A stretch of 16,893 nt of DNA from Promethearchaeota archaeon. Its GTDB lineage: Archaea; Asgardarchaeota; Lokiarchaeia; Sigynarchaeales; SOKP01. The translations under genes were made by a program, and so were the position numbers. The stretch covers positions 1-16,893 of the forward strand of contig WJIN01000010.1 of the NCBI GenBank assembly GCA_014730295.1, given 5' to 3'. The notes beneath the pieces were generated by a model, which was not told the origin of the DNA, made no database searches, and saw only the letters and a list, made by a program, of their open reading frames with translations. The stretch's first letter is position 1; every line of letters begins with the position of its first letter. Below are positions 7,675 to 16,247 of this stretch, in pieces.

Positions 7675-7920
7675 ATGGTTGATACTAGAGATTTTTACAT
7701 AGGTGCGAGATTTACAGGTAAAGAAAAGGAATATATTGAAAAAATCGCTGAAAAACGTGGTATTTCTTTAAGTGAATTACTTAGGGAGGCCCTATTTTCT
7801 CATTTAAATTTTATAAAACAATTTGATAATGAAGATGGAAAAATTGAATTGATTCTAATTTCTGATCAAACTGAGACATTTGAAGGGAAAATAAAAACTA
7901 AAAATTATTCAGATATCTGA
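7675..7920 (+). CDS. Ribbon-helix-helix DNA-binding regulator (CopG/Arc-like)
   Basis: A small protein of 81 residues from the ATG at 7675 (MVDTRDFY); a TTG at 7666 would add three residues. The N-terminal half has the ribbon-helix-helix pattern: a short strand (FYIGARF), a first helix (KEKEYIEKIAEKRG), the ISLSELLREAL turn-and-helix with the conserved serine capping helix 2, then a variable tail. Such proteins dimerise, insert the paired strand into the major groove at palindromes, and often act as autorepressors or antitoxins. It is divergent from the helical gene at 6646-7404, whose promoter holds a perfect palindrome, so repression of that gene is the natural inference. No Shine-Dalgarno sequence is visible; the TATA spacing fits leaderless expression. 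No toxin-like gene follows in the same orientation. Confidence 0.7.
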   Translation: MVDTRDFYIGARFTGKEKEYIEKIAEKRGISLSELLREALFSHLNFIKQFDNEDGKIELILISDQTETFEGKIKTKNYSDI

Positions 7921-8004
7921 AAACTAATTCTAATTTTTAGATTTTATTTACTCATCAATGAACTCACTTAGCAGATAAAATGTGTGAACTTCCAAAATTT
8001 ATCA

Positions 8005-9678
8005 TTATAAATCCCCAAACCAAACTTGTATAACATTATTATCATCATCCATTTCGAAATATTCTTTAATCTGAGTAATATATAAGTAGATCAGCTTTTC
8101 TTTATTAATATTATTGAATTTCTTGGGGAATTTAAGTTTTATAGGACTTTTTCTTTTTTCATCATAAGCATTAACCTCTATTTTGTCATTTTTGATATTT
8201 CCATGTTTTAGATTTTCATAAATCCATTTTTTAATTTCTTTACTTTTATCAATTTTTTTCTGAAATTGGTCATTATAGCGTCTATTGCTCCTTAGCATAA
8301 AGAATGGAGATGGATGAAATCCTTTACACTCAATAATAAGAATATAATTCTTATAATAACCCAATAAATCTATTTCAAAGCTCCCTTTCTTCTTCTTTTT
8401 TATTTCCTCTCCAATTATTTTAACTCCATGACTTTTTAACTTACTTTTAATTTCACGCATCGATTCATTTTCATATTTTATCGCTAATTCGGTATTAATC
8501 CGATTTTGATTTAAAGCATAATGCAATAATCTATAAGCAATCCAAATCCTTGAAGGGGAAATAATAAAATTACCATTATATTCAACTATAAATGGATAAT
8601 CATGTATATTTCGTGGATTTGTAATTATTTCAGACTCAAATAGAGGTATAAGAAGCATGCCTCGTTTTATATCCATTTTTAATTGATTTAAATCCCTGAT
8701 AATTACTAAACCATCTTTATCAATTTCTTTTTTTGAGACAAAAGAATCTTCATAATAATATTTGTATAAGGTTTCCAAGAATGCCAATAAAAGTTCTGGG
8801 TATCTATTCTTTTTTTTTACAATGAATTTACCAACTTTTTCTGGACTGTTTGATATTAATTCTTTTAACTTCATTCCATTGTGATCCAATAAATCATCAA
8901 AAGAAAAAGGTCTAATAACCTCGTCAGTATAATATGAGTTAAGAATTGTTGAAATTATTACAGGGTATCCATCTTTAACATATTTTTCTAATTCATTTTG
9001 ATTTTTCAAATATTCTTTTTCTAATTTACGTACTCTTTTTATATTTTCTTCATCGATATCTTCAAAAGAATTCAAGATATTGAATTTTTCTAATGAATCT
9101 AAATAAAATTTATACTGTTGGGTATAATAGAATTGAACGTTTTCCCCCTTTGATATAAAAAATCCCAATTTGTATCTCCTATCTGATAATTTTTCTTTTC
9201 TATTCCAATCTAACCATATTTTTATTAGGTTCATCATATTAACACAATAAGAACTATTCCATGGCCCGATTTCATCTGATTTATCATTTGAATCTTCAAG
9301 CAGCCACTTAACTGCTATATTTGTTATAGCGATTCTGCTTGGATCTATCTTTAATATTTTATTCTTGCGGGGATTATTCTTACCTATTAAAACTTCTTTA
9401 AGATCATCAATAAAAAAAGTCTCTCCAATAGATAAAAACAACTTTAAAAAATATAGTATATCTGATTTTGTAGATAATTTCTTGAATTCTTCTCGGATTC
9501 TCTCTTTATTTCTTTGAATTATTAATTGGCTCTCTATAGGATCTACAAGCTTATATCCTTGACAATTATAACAAAAAAAGTTACTTTCATCTCCAAAATT
9601 GCCTTTTAGTTTGTTGCATTTTTTACAAAAGCCATTATCAATATTTCTAATATTTTTAATCAAATTTGCATTACTCAT
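8005..9678 (-). CDS. Zinc-ribbon protein with C-terminal PD-(D/E)XK nuclease domain
   Basis: A 557-residue protein, apparently intact. The N-terminus has a CxxC-x14-CxxC zinc ribbon (C18, C21, C36, C39), probably for nucleic acid or protein contact. Residues 60-400 are mostly helical with no family that I recognise. The C-terminal domain carries a PD-(D/E)XK core: SMREIKSKLKSHGVKI as the leading helix and strand, FEIDLLGYY with D437, and ILIIECKGF with E450 and K452. A long basic region, RSNRRYNDQFQKKIDKSKEIKK, follows and is suited to gripping DNA or RNA. The ATG at 9678 is the first good start. It stands alone on the minus strand, 153 bases downstream of the small nuclease gene. Given the surroundings it is likely a single-gene defence nuclease or part of a larger one; this role is inferred. 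Confidence 0.7.
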   Translation of the reverse strand: MSNANLIKNIRNIDNGFCKKCNKLKGNFGDESNFFCYNCQGYKLVDPIESQLIIQRNKERIREEFKKLSTKSDILYFLKLFLSIGETFFIDDLKEVLIGKNNPRKNKILKIDPSRIAITNIAVKWLLEDSNDKSDEIGPWNSSYCVNMMNLIKIWLDWNRKEKLSDRRYKLGFFISKGENVQFYYTQQYKFYLDSLEKFNILNSFEDIDEENIKRVRKLEKEYLKNQNELEKYVKDGYPVIISTILNSYYTDEVIRPFSFDDLLDHNGMKLKELISNSPEKVGKFIVKKKNRYPELLLAFLETLYKYYYEDSFVSKKEIDKDGLVIIRDLNQLKMDIKRGMLLIPLFESEIITNPRNIHDYPFIVEYNGNFIISPSRIWIAYRLLHYALNQNRINTELAIKYENESMREIKSKLKSHGVKIIGEEIKKKKKGSFEIDLLGYYKNYILIIECKGFHPSPFFMLRSNRRYNDQFQKKIDKSKEIKKWIYENLKHGNIKNDKIEVNAYDEKRKSPIKLKFPKKFNNINKEKLIYLYITQIKEYFEMDDDNNVIQVWFGDL

Positions 9679-9831
9679 AAAGAACTTTTGTAAATTATTA
9701 TATCAGAATATTCATAAAATTCGAGAGAGTATTGAATAAGTAATTTATAGAATATATTAGTTTTGAACAATAAATTTTCTAATTTTTATAAATTGACGAA
9801 TTCTGACTTTTAATGACTTTTTTAAGAAAAA

Positions 9832-10296
9832 TTACAGGTCATTGAGGAATTCGTTATCGAGAATTTTACGAATTCTACTTTTTTCACTCATATTAGCAAA
9901 TATTCGATTTGTATTAAAAATCTCTTCTTTAAAATTTATGATTTTAATGCTATAATCATTTCTTAGGATTTCTCTCCTTTCTGAATTAATTGAATTCCAA
10001 ACACAAATTTTTGGCTCTAAAAATTCTGAGTTTTTCCTATCGGAGTTTACTTTTTTATGTTTTTCAGCTTTCTTTCTTAAAATTCTTACTTGTTCTTTAA
10101 AATCGCTGTGCAGTGTTATTTTGCATTCACATAAGAAATGAAACTTCCCACTACTAACTTGAATATCTACTTGACCAAATTCATCATGTGGACTCCATTC
10201 AAAATTATATCCCTTTTTTTGGAAGTAATAGACTACTAAAAGTTCAAAGAATTTACCTATAACTTGATTTTTCCAATCGAAGATACTTCCTTTCAA
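9832..10296 (-). CDS. Small Mrr-like PD-(D/E)XK endonuclease
   Basis: This 154-residue protein has a compact restriction-endonuclease fold with every expected element in order: helix glutamate E18 in GKFFELLVVYYF, the GYNFEW strand (29-34), FGQVDIQV with D44, and HFLCECKI with E57 and K59. This is the layout of Mrr-type and Holliday-junction-resolvase-like nucleases, in which D, E and K coordinate Mg2+. A second part (90-150) has VWNSINSERREIL and continues to a basic tail. The start overlaps the end of the upstream gene by 4 bases (ATGA type), so the two were translated as a coupled pair and probably worked together. No DNA-recognition domain is fused here, so the large upstream partner may supply target binding or activation. 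The gene is intact although its partner is broken. Confidence 0.75.
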   Translation of the reverse strand: MKGSIFDWKNQVIGKFFELLVVYYFQKKGYNFEWSPHDEFGQVDIQVSSGKFHFLCECKITLHSDFKEQVRILRKKAEKHKKVNSDRKNSEFLEPKICVWNSINSERREILRNDYSIKIINFKEEIFNTNRIFANMSEKSRIRKILDNEFLNDL

Positions 10297-10955
10297 ATCG
10301 ATACTATCAAAAATTTTTTTTTAGATTGAAAAAAACCCTTAAAAGTATTCTTAATTTCCTCGATAATAAAAGGTTCATTTTTGTCTCTTTTCTCAATTTC
10401 TTTACTATGACCTCCTGTGAAATATTTTATAAACATGGATGAGCTTATTTTAAGTTCTGTTACTTCTATTAAGCTAACCTCTTCAAATATTTGTAGTTCT
10501 GATTCGATTCTTCGAAAATATTGAATATCAGTTCCAGAATGATCATTAAAACAAGAAAAAAACACTAACCAACCATTATAATCAACAATATCATTGAAAG
10601 AAGATGCTTCAATTAGAATAGCATAACTATAATCGTTTCGACCACTTCCATAGGGATGTATAAATCTTATAACTTTTACTTTTTCATTTAAATTATTTCT
10701 CCTTTTATACTCAACAGCACCATATAGAATGAATCTAAAGGCTAAATATCCATTAAAAACTTTAGTTTTCTCAACTATTTCAAAATTATTGTACCAGAGA
10801 AATTTTAAAGTAAGATGTTTAAATATGGAAATTTCATCCTTATTGTTTAAATAATTAGGTTTTTTTGGTTTTTGTTTGAATAGATTTGCAAAATATCTAT
10901 TAGGATTGAATTCTCTTAGTCCAAGTATTGATATCATCCCAAATTTAAATCCCAT
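10293..10955 (-). CDS. Intact 3' segment of the broken partner gene
   Basis: From the ATG at 10955 this part can still encode 220 residues without interruption. It is beta-rich with aromatic patches (FIHPYGSGRNDYSYAILIEA, NGWLVFFSCFNDHSGTDIQY). The frame stays open upstream to 11069 with sensible protein sequence, so the ATG is probably internal to the original gene rather than its true start. It may persist because its translation still feeds the overlapping nuclease gene. I cannot assign a family. Confidence 0.5.
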   Translation of the reverse strand: MGFKFGMISILGLREFNPNRYFANLFKQKPKKPNYLNNKDEISIFKHLTLKFLWYNNFEIVEKTKVFNGYLAFRFILYGAVEYKRRNNLNEKVKVIRFIHPYGSGRNDYSYAILIEASSFNDIVDYNGWLVFFSCFNDHSGTDIQYFRRIESELQIFEEVSLIEVTELKISSSMFIKYFTGGHSKEIEKRDKNEPFIIEEIKNTFKGFFQSKKKFLIVSI

Positions 10956-11925
10956 TTTATCTTCTATTGGTTCAATAATATCTTCTCTTATTATATCAAA
11001 ATAATCATCAATTGTGTCCCATAATATATTCGATTTCTCGATTTGTTTATTTATGGGTTTTTGTGTTCTTTAACTTCTTTAAATGGAAATTTTTCAAGGA
11101 GTTCTTCTATTGGTTGAAAAAACTTACGTTTTTTAGCATGATATTTCGATTTATTGATTTTTTTTCCAATCTTATGTAAATTCTTAAAAGGGAAAATACT
11201 AAATTTTTCGTCCAATAGTTTGTAAAACAAAAACTTTAAACCATATTTATATCCTTCAAAAGCAAGTATAAGATATTTTGGTGTTTTGGAGTCTTTCAAG
11301 AAGGGATTAAAATATCCGCGAGGATAACCTTTTTGAGTATCAATTAATTGATTATTTGTACAATTCAGTGAAATATATTTTATTATATCATCTTTCTCAA
11401 AATTAATAAACGGTTTTTTGATGAATATTTCTTCTTTTCGAATTTTTTGAAAAATGCTTAAGATTTGATTATTAAAAAGTTTTGAATTCTCTTTTAGATC
11501 ATTCCATTCTTTTGATCTAATTATGTTTTTATGATATTTTATGAGAATCCTAATTAAAACTATCTTATCACATGTATTTGGAATTTCATAATAAGAGATT
11601 CCTTCATGAGTAGCCCTTTAATAAATATAATCTGTTTCAATGTTTAGGGAGTCATCCAAATTTATAGCATCAATTAAAGATCTGAGACAAACATCAATAA
11701 GAAACTTATATCCACAGAAAAGAGACTTTTTTTCTCCTAAGTCATGGTATTTTTCTAACCATTCTAAAAAAAATCAATATCACTAATTTTTTGATATATA
11801 TTATATAAGCCAAAAATTTGATCTAAATAGTAGATTTTTGTTTCACTTTAATAAATTAACTTCTTCTAAACTTTTTTTATTTCATTATTAAAACCATGAT
11901 ATAAGAAATTAAACTTGAATCTTAT
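10293..11925 (-). pseudogene. Fragmented large gene, partner of the Mrr-like nuclease; function unknown
   Basis: Splicing three open stretches gives one continuous protein of about 540 residues. Frame one (from 11925) reads FKFNFLYHGFNNEIKKV, with stops at 11868 and 11850, then YYLDQIFGLYNIYQKISDID. A shift in the T8 run (A8 at 11766-11773 on the plus strand) leads to EWLEKYHDLGEKKSLF. That frame contains a TAA at 11620, passes RATHEGISYYEIP, and stops at 11051. A further shift between about 11069 and 11051 joins the last part, which contains NILWDTIDDYFDIIRED and runs to 10293. I recognise no domain; it is basic and helical in the first two thirds and beta-rich in the last third. The 4-base overlap with the nuclease gene shows that the two formed one system. 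Homopolymer errors could explain one shift, but not the several separate stops. Confidence 0.6.
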
Positions 11926-12026
11926 TCATATAGACAGTTTAAATTTTCTATAAAGGTTAATCGGAGAAAAAGTCTTTTTAGTCTACTTTTTTCAAATTAA
12001 TTTTTCAATATGATTTTCGTTTTTTA

Positions 12027-12036
12027 TTTAAATATA
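12027..12036 (+). promoter_or_regulatory. TATA box of the membrane-protein operon
   Basis: TTTAAATATA lies 22-31 bases before the ATG at 12058, placing transcription initiation close to the start codon, as in leaderless archaeal genes. Confidence 0.45.
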
Positions 12037-12057
12037 ACTAAATTATGAGTTTTAAAA

Positions 12058-12417
12058 ATGAATAAAATCAAAAGTTATACAAGAGTATCACAATTCTTGA
12101 TTCTTTTCGGAGCCCTTTCCGGATTATTCTATAATTATATGAATCTTTACCATCTTAAGATGAATGAGATCATCCAAATAAATGAATTGGGTAATATAAA
12201 CAGAAAGATAATTGGAATGACACTCTTAGGAATCAGCATACTTTTAGCAGCAAAACTAAATCACCCACTGCCATTTAATTCCTTGCTAATTCTCTCGTTA
12301 GGATTCTTAATGTTTATATTTAGCTTTTTTTTAGGTGGGATAATAATAATGATTGCTGGAATTCTAAATATAATTGATAAAAGCCAAGAGGAGGAGATAA
12401 AAGATGGCACAATCTAA
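12058..12417 (+). CDS. Small membrane protein with three predicted TM helices
   Basis: I do not recognise this 119-residue protein. Three hydrophobic segments are visible: about 12-29 (FLILFGALSGLFYNYMNL), 49-66 (KIIGMTLLGISILLAAKL) and 73-105 (FNSLLILSLGFLMFIFSF onward), the last possibly two short helices. An acidic tail, KSQEEEIKDGTI, follows. It is the first gene of an apparent operon: its last 14 bases overlap the next start codon, and the next gene's ribosome-binding site lies inside it. The ATG is preceded by a well-spaced TATA box. There is no catalytic motif, so a structural or anchoring role is as much as can be suggested. Confidence 0.65.
   Translation: MNKIKSYTRVSQFLILFGALSGLFYNYMNLYHLKMNEIIQINELGNINRKIIGMTLLGISILLAAKLNHPLPFNSLLILSLGFLMFIFSFFLGGIIIMIAGILNIIDKSQEEEIKDGTI
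12387..12396 (+). promoter_or_regulatory. Strong Shine-Dalgarno site for the gene starting at 12404
   Basis: AGAGGAGGAG lies 7 bases before the ATG at 12404, the best Shine-Dalgarno match in the window. It fixes that start even though the downstream frame is broken. Confidence 0.7.
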
Positions 12418-12896
12418 ACCATCTAAAAGATTTTTAAAGATCTTTTTCATTGGGTTATTAATTTTTTTAATGATCTTTTCTTTGGGATTTGTTAATTATG
12501 AAATAATCGAAAAATCACATCGAACAAATAATCGAGATATAGACATCAATGATTCAGAATCCCTTACTAATTATGATATAATTGAAACGACATTTGAAAA
12601 TAGATTAAATGAATTCAATATAAATGATGGGTTTTTTCAATATTACACCCCTTCACTTCAAGCAACTTATTATGCGCTCTAATTGTTATGCCTATCTTTC
12701 ACTGGATATATTGAATAAAACCAATATGATTGATTCGAATCAATTTAAATCCTTTATTTGGAGTTGTTATAATCCGCAAGAAGGAGCTTTTATTGGACAC
12801 CCTTATAAAACCGAACTTGAAGAAGAATTCAAGATTAGTACATTGGATAACACATATTTCGCAGTAGAAGTTCTTAACAAATTAATACAAAATTAG
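12404..12896 (+). pseudogene. Membrane-anchored toroid-repeat (prenyltransferase/squalene-oxidase-like) fragment with a +1 frameshift
   Basis: The first frame gives an N-terminal anchor (residues about 10-29, FLKIFFIGLLIFLMIFSLGF), then an acidic linker and GFFQYYTPSLQATYYAL before a TAA at 12680. Dropping one T at 12680 continues directly into NCYAYLSLDILNKTNMID, SFIWSCYNPQEGAFIG and STLDNTYFAVEVLNKL, ending at 12896. The pattern of SLxATYYALxxLxxL, then a QxGAFxG turn, then TLxxTYFAVxxLxxL, matches the alpha-alpha toroid repeat of prenyltransferase/squalene-oxidase proteins. Only about one and a half repeats remain, whereas working toroids need around six, so the gene is truncated as well as shifted. 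It follows the small TM protein with a 14-base overlap. Catalytic activity is very unlikely; a shortened binding module is possible if the frameshift is a sequencing error. Confidence 0.65.
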
Positions 12897-12945
12897 GATT
12901 TGTATTAGGATAGATTTTTATTACCATAATCCCTAGAGAATAATA

Positions 12946-14169
12946 ATGAAGAAAAAGTTCTTGGGAATCTTTTACAAGGAATTAAATAAATATATAAAAA
13001 ATTCAGATATTCTGAATAATCAAAAATATTTATTAGGTCTTGAATTAATACAACAAATTAAAGATTATCGGGAAGAAAATAAAGAAAAATTTGAAAATTT
13101 TTTTAAAAGTAACCGTTTACATTTTCCTGAAACTTATAAAACTCTTTTAAATATTCATGATAAGAACATAATAGAAATAAAAAAAAAAAATTATATAATT
13201 TGGAGAATTGAGCGAAAACTTTCTTATTTATTCGGTGCTTATCAAAAAAAAAACCTATTATTATCCATCATTTTTTCCATAATTCAACCCTTCCTAATCT
13301 ATTTCGTATTTACTAGACAAATCGATTTTAACATAATAATTGTTTTTGACAAAATAAAGGATCTCTCTTTATTATTAATTGCAATTTATATATTTCTTTT
13401 AATATTATCATCATTCATACTTTCTATCCACAAGTACTACTTATCAAGAAAATGGGATAAATTAAGAAGAATTCTTGAAACCTTAGATAACATTTTCATA
13501 TTATTAGTAATCGGGTTTTATGGTTTTTCCGTTGCATTATTAATTTTGAATCTTTTGGACATTTCATTTATAACAGATTATAATATACTATTATATCTGA
13601 TATTTATCCCACCAACATTGTATTCATCAATATTAATTCTGACTTACTTCAATAGATTTAGACTATTATTCTACGATGATTTCTCATTATACCTTAACTA
13701 TCTAATAATTACCCAACATTATTCTGAAAAATATATGAAAAGTTTACCATATTTTTTCAGAAGGTTCATAAGAGAATTTTCCTCATTATTTAAATACTAT
13801 TTTGGGTTTAAGATTAAAGATCTAAATGAAATAGAATCCAAATATAATAGGCTTCTATTTGAAGAAAACAATCAAATAAAAATCAAAAAATTTGCAAAGA
13901 TACTTAGAAAAATTTTAGACATTGATGCTGAATTAGGTATTAAGTCTGGAAAAAAAATGGATTTTTCACTAATTCAGATTTTGCTTAATAAAGTGGAAGA
14001 TGTAACCCGAGAATTTGGGAGTGAGAGATTTTCATTTGAAGATGTCTCTTTTTTGGATAAATTATTTGAATCAAATATAAGTAGACTCAGCTTGATAGTA
14101 AAGGTTCTATTACCATTTTCTATAATTTTTCAAGGTTTTCTAGCTATTATCCGTGAAATTCTTATTTAA
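12946..14169 (+). CDS. Multi-spanning membrane protein of unknown function
   Basis: A 407-residue protein starting at the ATG at 12946. The first 100 residues are charged and cytoplasmic-looking. Four hydrophobic helices follow at about 103-123, 140-162, 183-205 and 212-236. A charged helical region (245-380) then contains IKIKKFAKILRKILDIDAEL, and a last hydrophobic stretch lies at 383-405. This could make five TM helices with two soluble modules. No transport, protease or nuclease motif is evident. It lies 49 bases after the broken toroid-repeat gene on the same strand and probably shares its transcript, so the three genes may have formed one membrane-associated unit. Whether that unit is defensive is unknown; its location next to nuclease genes is the only hint. 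Confidence 0.65.
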   Translation: MKKKFLGIFYKELNKYIKNSDILNNQKYLLGLELIQQIKDYREENKEKFENFFKSNRLHFPETYKTLLNIHDKNIIEIKKKNYIIWRIERKLSYLFGAYQKKNLLLSIIFSIIQPFLIYFVFTRQIDFNIIIVFDKIKDLSLLLIAIYIFLLILSSFILSIHKYYLSRKWDKLRRILETLDNIFILLVIGFYGFSVALLILNLLDISFITDYNILLYLIFIPPTLYSSILILTYFNRFRLLFYDDFSLYLNYLIITQHYSEKYMKSLPYFFRRFIREFSSLFKYYFGFKIKDLNEIESKYNRLLFEENNQIKIKKFAKILRKILDIDAELGIKSGKKMDFSLIQILLNKVEDVTREFGSERFSFEDVSFLDKLFESNISRLSLIVKVLLPFSIIFQGFLAIIREILI

Positions 14170-14181
14170 TATTATAGGAAT

Positions 14182-14650
14182 ATGATTTCATTTAAGAAAG
14201 AACAGATATTATTTTTGATTTTGAAGACCAAGGATAATTTATATCAAATTGTAAACTAAGAATTTCGATTCTTTTGATCGATTTTCAAAATACTTAGGTT
14301 TATTTTAATGAAGGATTAACAACGAAATTTACTAAATCAGATGTCCTTAAGGTTATTTCAAATCAGTATTATATATCTAAAAATCGTGTCTCAAATAATT
14401 TCAAAAAAATAAACAAATCCTTTTTACTAATCCTGAAAAGAATTATAAAAGAGTTGAATCAGATATTAATAATACTCAAAATAAAAATAAAAGAAAATTT
14501 TGGGTAGGAATTATCAATCACTCAAAAGATACACGATATCTTGAAGATATATATAATAACCTCTGTGAGATCAATCCAGATATAAATAAAGCATGGCTAA
14601 ATAAGTATTTAGGATCAGGAAACTTTGGAAGATACATAAATGGTTCTAGA
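14182..14650 (+). pseudogene. Decayed N-terminal region of the LAGLIDADG-family gene
   Basis: The stretch before the intact LAGLIDADG frame holds coding remnants that lead into it. ATG 14182 gives MISFKKEQILFLILKTKDNL with a stop soon after. Another frame from 14298 gives FTKSDVLKVISNQYYISKNR then VSNNFKK, with a winged-helix look. A shift in the A7 run at 14403-14409 leads to LFTNPEKNYKRVES, then KAWLNKYLGSGNFGRYINGS, which runs without a stop into the downstream ATG at 14651. The last part resembles an XRE-type helix-turn-helix. No start codon exists in that frame between 14399 and 14651, so the original gene probably began near 14182 and encoded about 640 residues. Confidence 0.5.
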
Positions 14651-16117
14651 ATGCCATACAAATTATTTTTGAAATTAAAGAATTTGGTTGAAAATTATTT
14701 CCCAAAAGAAACATTACTTCATTTGTATAAAAAACACATGGGTGACCCAACGGGTTTCGAATTAAAGATTATTCCTCATGAAATTTATTTAACTACAAAA
14801 GATAAATTTCCCTATTCTCCACTGCCAAAAAATGAGGATACAGCAGAATTAATAGCTATAATGCTTGGTGATGGACATATAGCTGAATTAAGAAATAATA
14901 AAAAAGTACAGATAACATTAAATAAGATTGATGAAGAGAGATATTTTAAATATGTGGGTAGATTATTAAAAAGAATATTTCCCAATTCAAATTTTCGGAT
15001 AACTAAAACAAAAGGAAAGGGTTATGATTGGAAAACTGTTAATTCAAGGATCCACTATGCTATATGTGAACTTGGAAAAGGTATTGAAAAGACAGGATTG
15101 ATACCGGGTGATAAGGTTAAAAATCAAGTTAGTATACCAGAATGGATATTATCTAAGAAATGCTTCATTATAATGGCCCTAAAAGGTTTATTTGATACTG
15201 ATGGAAGTATTGCTGTTTCTCGAAAAAACCAGCTTACAATTTCTTTCACAAACTCATCTAAAAAGCTAGTAGAAGACTTTTTTTTTATGTGCGAAGAAAT
15301 CAACATACATTCTGGTGATTTATTTAAAGTAAGAAAAGGTTCTTGGCGTGTCTCTATACATAATTCTAAAGAAATAAAAAAGTTTTTGAATTTGATAAAG
15401 CCTGAGAAAATTAATGAACCATACCATTTTAAATGGTTAGGATTGAATGTAATTTACCGAAGATCTCCAAAAGAAATTAAAAATAAAATAAGAAAAGATA
15501 TAGAAATTTGGAAAAATGAAAGTGTAAATCCAAATCCTAATTTTTCATATACAAGAGAAAACACCAAACTCATTAAATCCTGGTTAGAAAATAGATTTAG
15601 AGAAAATAAATTTGAATATATTTTTGGACACGAATTTAATGGTATAATTACAATTAATATGATAAAATCTGCTTTTAATACTGCTTTATTCTCTCAATAT
15701 GAACTAATTTCATATTCAAAAAAGAAAAATAGCGAAAAATACCGTGTACATTGGTTTCCTGAAATAATCAGAAATAATATTATTGATTTTTGTATATTAG
15801 AAATTGAAGCAAAAAATGAGACAATTGTCTCTAAATATTTTGAAGATTTAACTTCTAATCCATCAAAAATGGCTTCTTTAAATCCTTTTAATTACAATTT
15901 ATATAATGAAGCTTTAGAGGATTATGTAAATTCTATTATTTTGATTTTGAAAGAAATATATAATCGGATTAAAAAGGGAATCGATTTAGATGAAATTGGG
16001 TACTATTCCCTTTATTCACATTTTAAAAGAAGAGGGGTTGAATTAGCATTTGGAAGAAAACCAATAAGAAAGATTTTACTCCACGTTAAAGAATACAAAC
16101 ATTTCAGAAGAGAGTAG
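14651..16117 (+). CDS. LAGLIDADG-family homing endonuclease (N-terminally shortened)
   Basis: This 488-residue frame contains both LAGLIDADG helices: AELIAIMLGDGHI with D74 and ALKGLFDTDGSIAV with D184, about 110 residues apart, as in single-chain enzymes. The glycine-aspartate ends supply the two metal-binding acids. Between and after them are the beta-rich stretches (KVQITLNKI, RKNQLTISFTNSS) that form the DNA-binding saddles. Residues 270-488 are an additional helical region ending in a basic tail, and have no family that I recognise. No intein splice blocks or host exons flank it, so it is free-standing. The ATG at 14651 is the only start available, but HTH-like sequence just upstream suggests a lost N-terminal part. 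The nuclease core seems intact. It could instead be a domesticated regulator of the kind that keeps the fold for DNA binding. Confidence 0.82.
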   Translation: MPYKLFLKLKNLVENYFPKETLLHLYKKHMGDPTGFELKIIPHEIYLTTKDKFPYSPLPKNEDTAELIAIMLGDGHIAELRNNKKVQITLNKIDEERYFKYVGRLLKRIFPNSNFRITKTKGKGYDWKTVNSRIHYAICELGKGIEKTGLIPGDKVKNQVSIPEWILSKKCFIIMALKGLFDTDGSIAVSRKNQLTISFTNSSKKLVEDFFFMCEEINIHSGDLFKVRKGSWRVSIHNSKEIKKFLNLIKPEKINEPYHFKWLGLNVIYRRSPKEIKNKIRKDIEIWKNESVNPNPNFSYTRENTKLIKSWLENRFRENKFEYIFGHEFNGIITINMIKSAFNTALFSQYELISYSKKKNSEKYRVHWFPEIIRNNIIDFCILEIEAKNETIVSKYFEDLTSNPSKMASLNPFNYNLYNEALEDYVNSIILILKEIYNRIKKGIDLDEIGYYSLYSHFKRRGVELAFGRKPIRKILLHVKEYKHFRRE

Positions 16118-16247
16118 ATATGAAATTTAACAGGTTAATTATTCTTTAGTATAATTCTATTTTATAATTTCTTAACGACATATTTTAATGAGATTAAGTA
16201 CTATATCTAACAAAATTTTTACATGATAAAAATAAACATGATCATCT

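Noticed and set aside
7675..7920. Classical toxin-antitoxin pair headed by the ribbon-helix-helix gene
   Set aside because: No same-strand toxin-like gene follows. The only close partner is divergent, so a regulator role is preferred.
15124..15306. 60-codon minus-strand open frame
   Set aside because: It is antisense to the second LAGLIDADG motif region and has no family resemblance.
14651..16117. Possible intein containing the LAGLIDADG core
   Set aside because: No N-terminal Cys/Ser splice block, no C-terminal HN plus nucleophile, and no host-protein sequence on either side.
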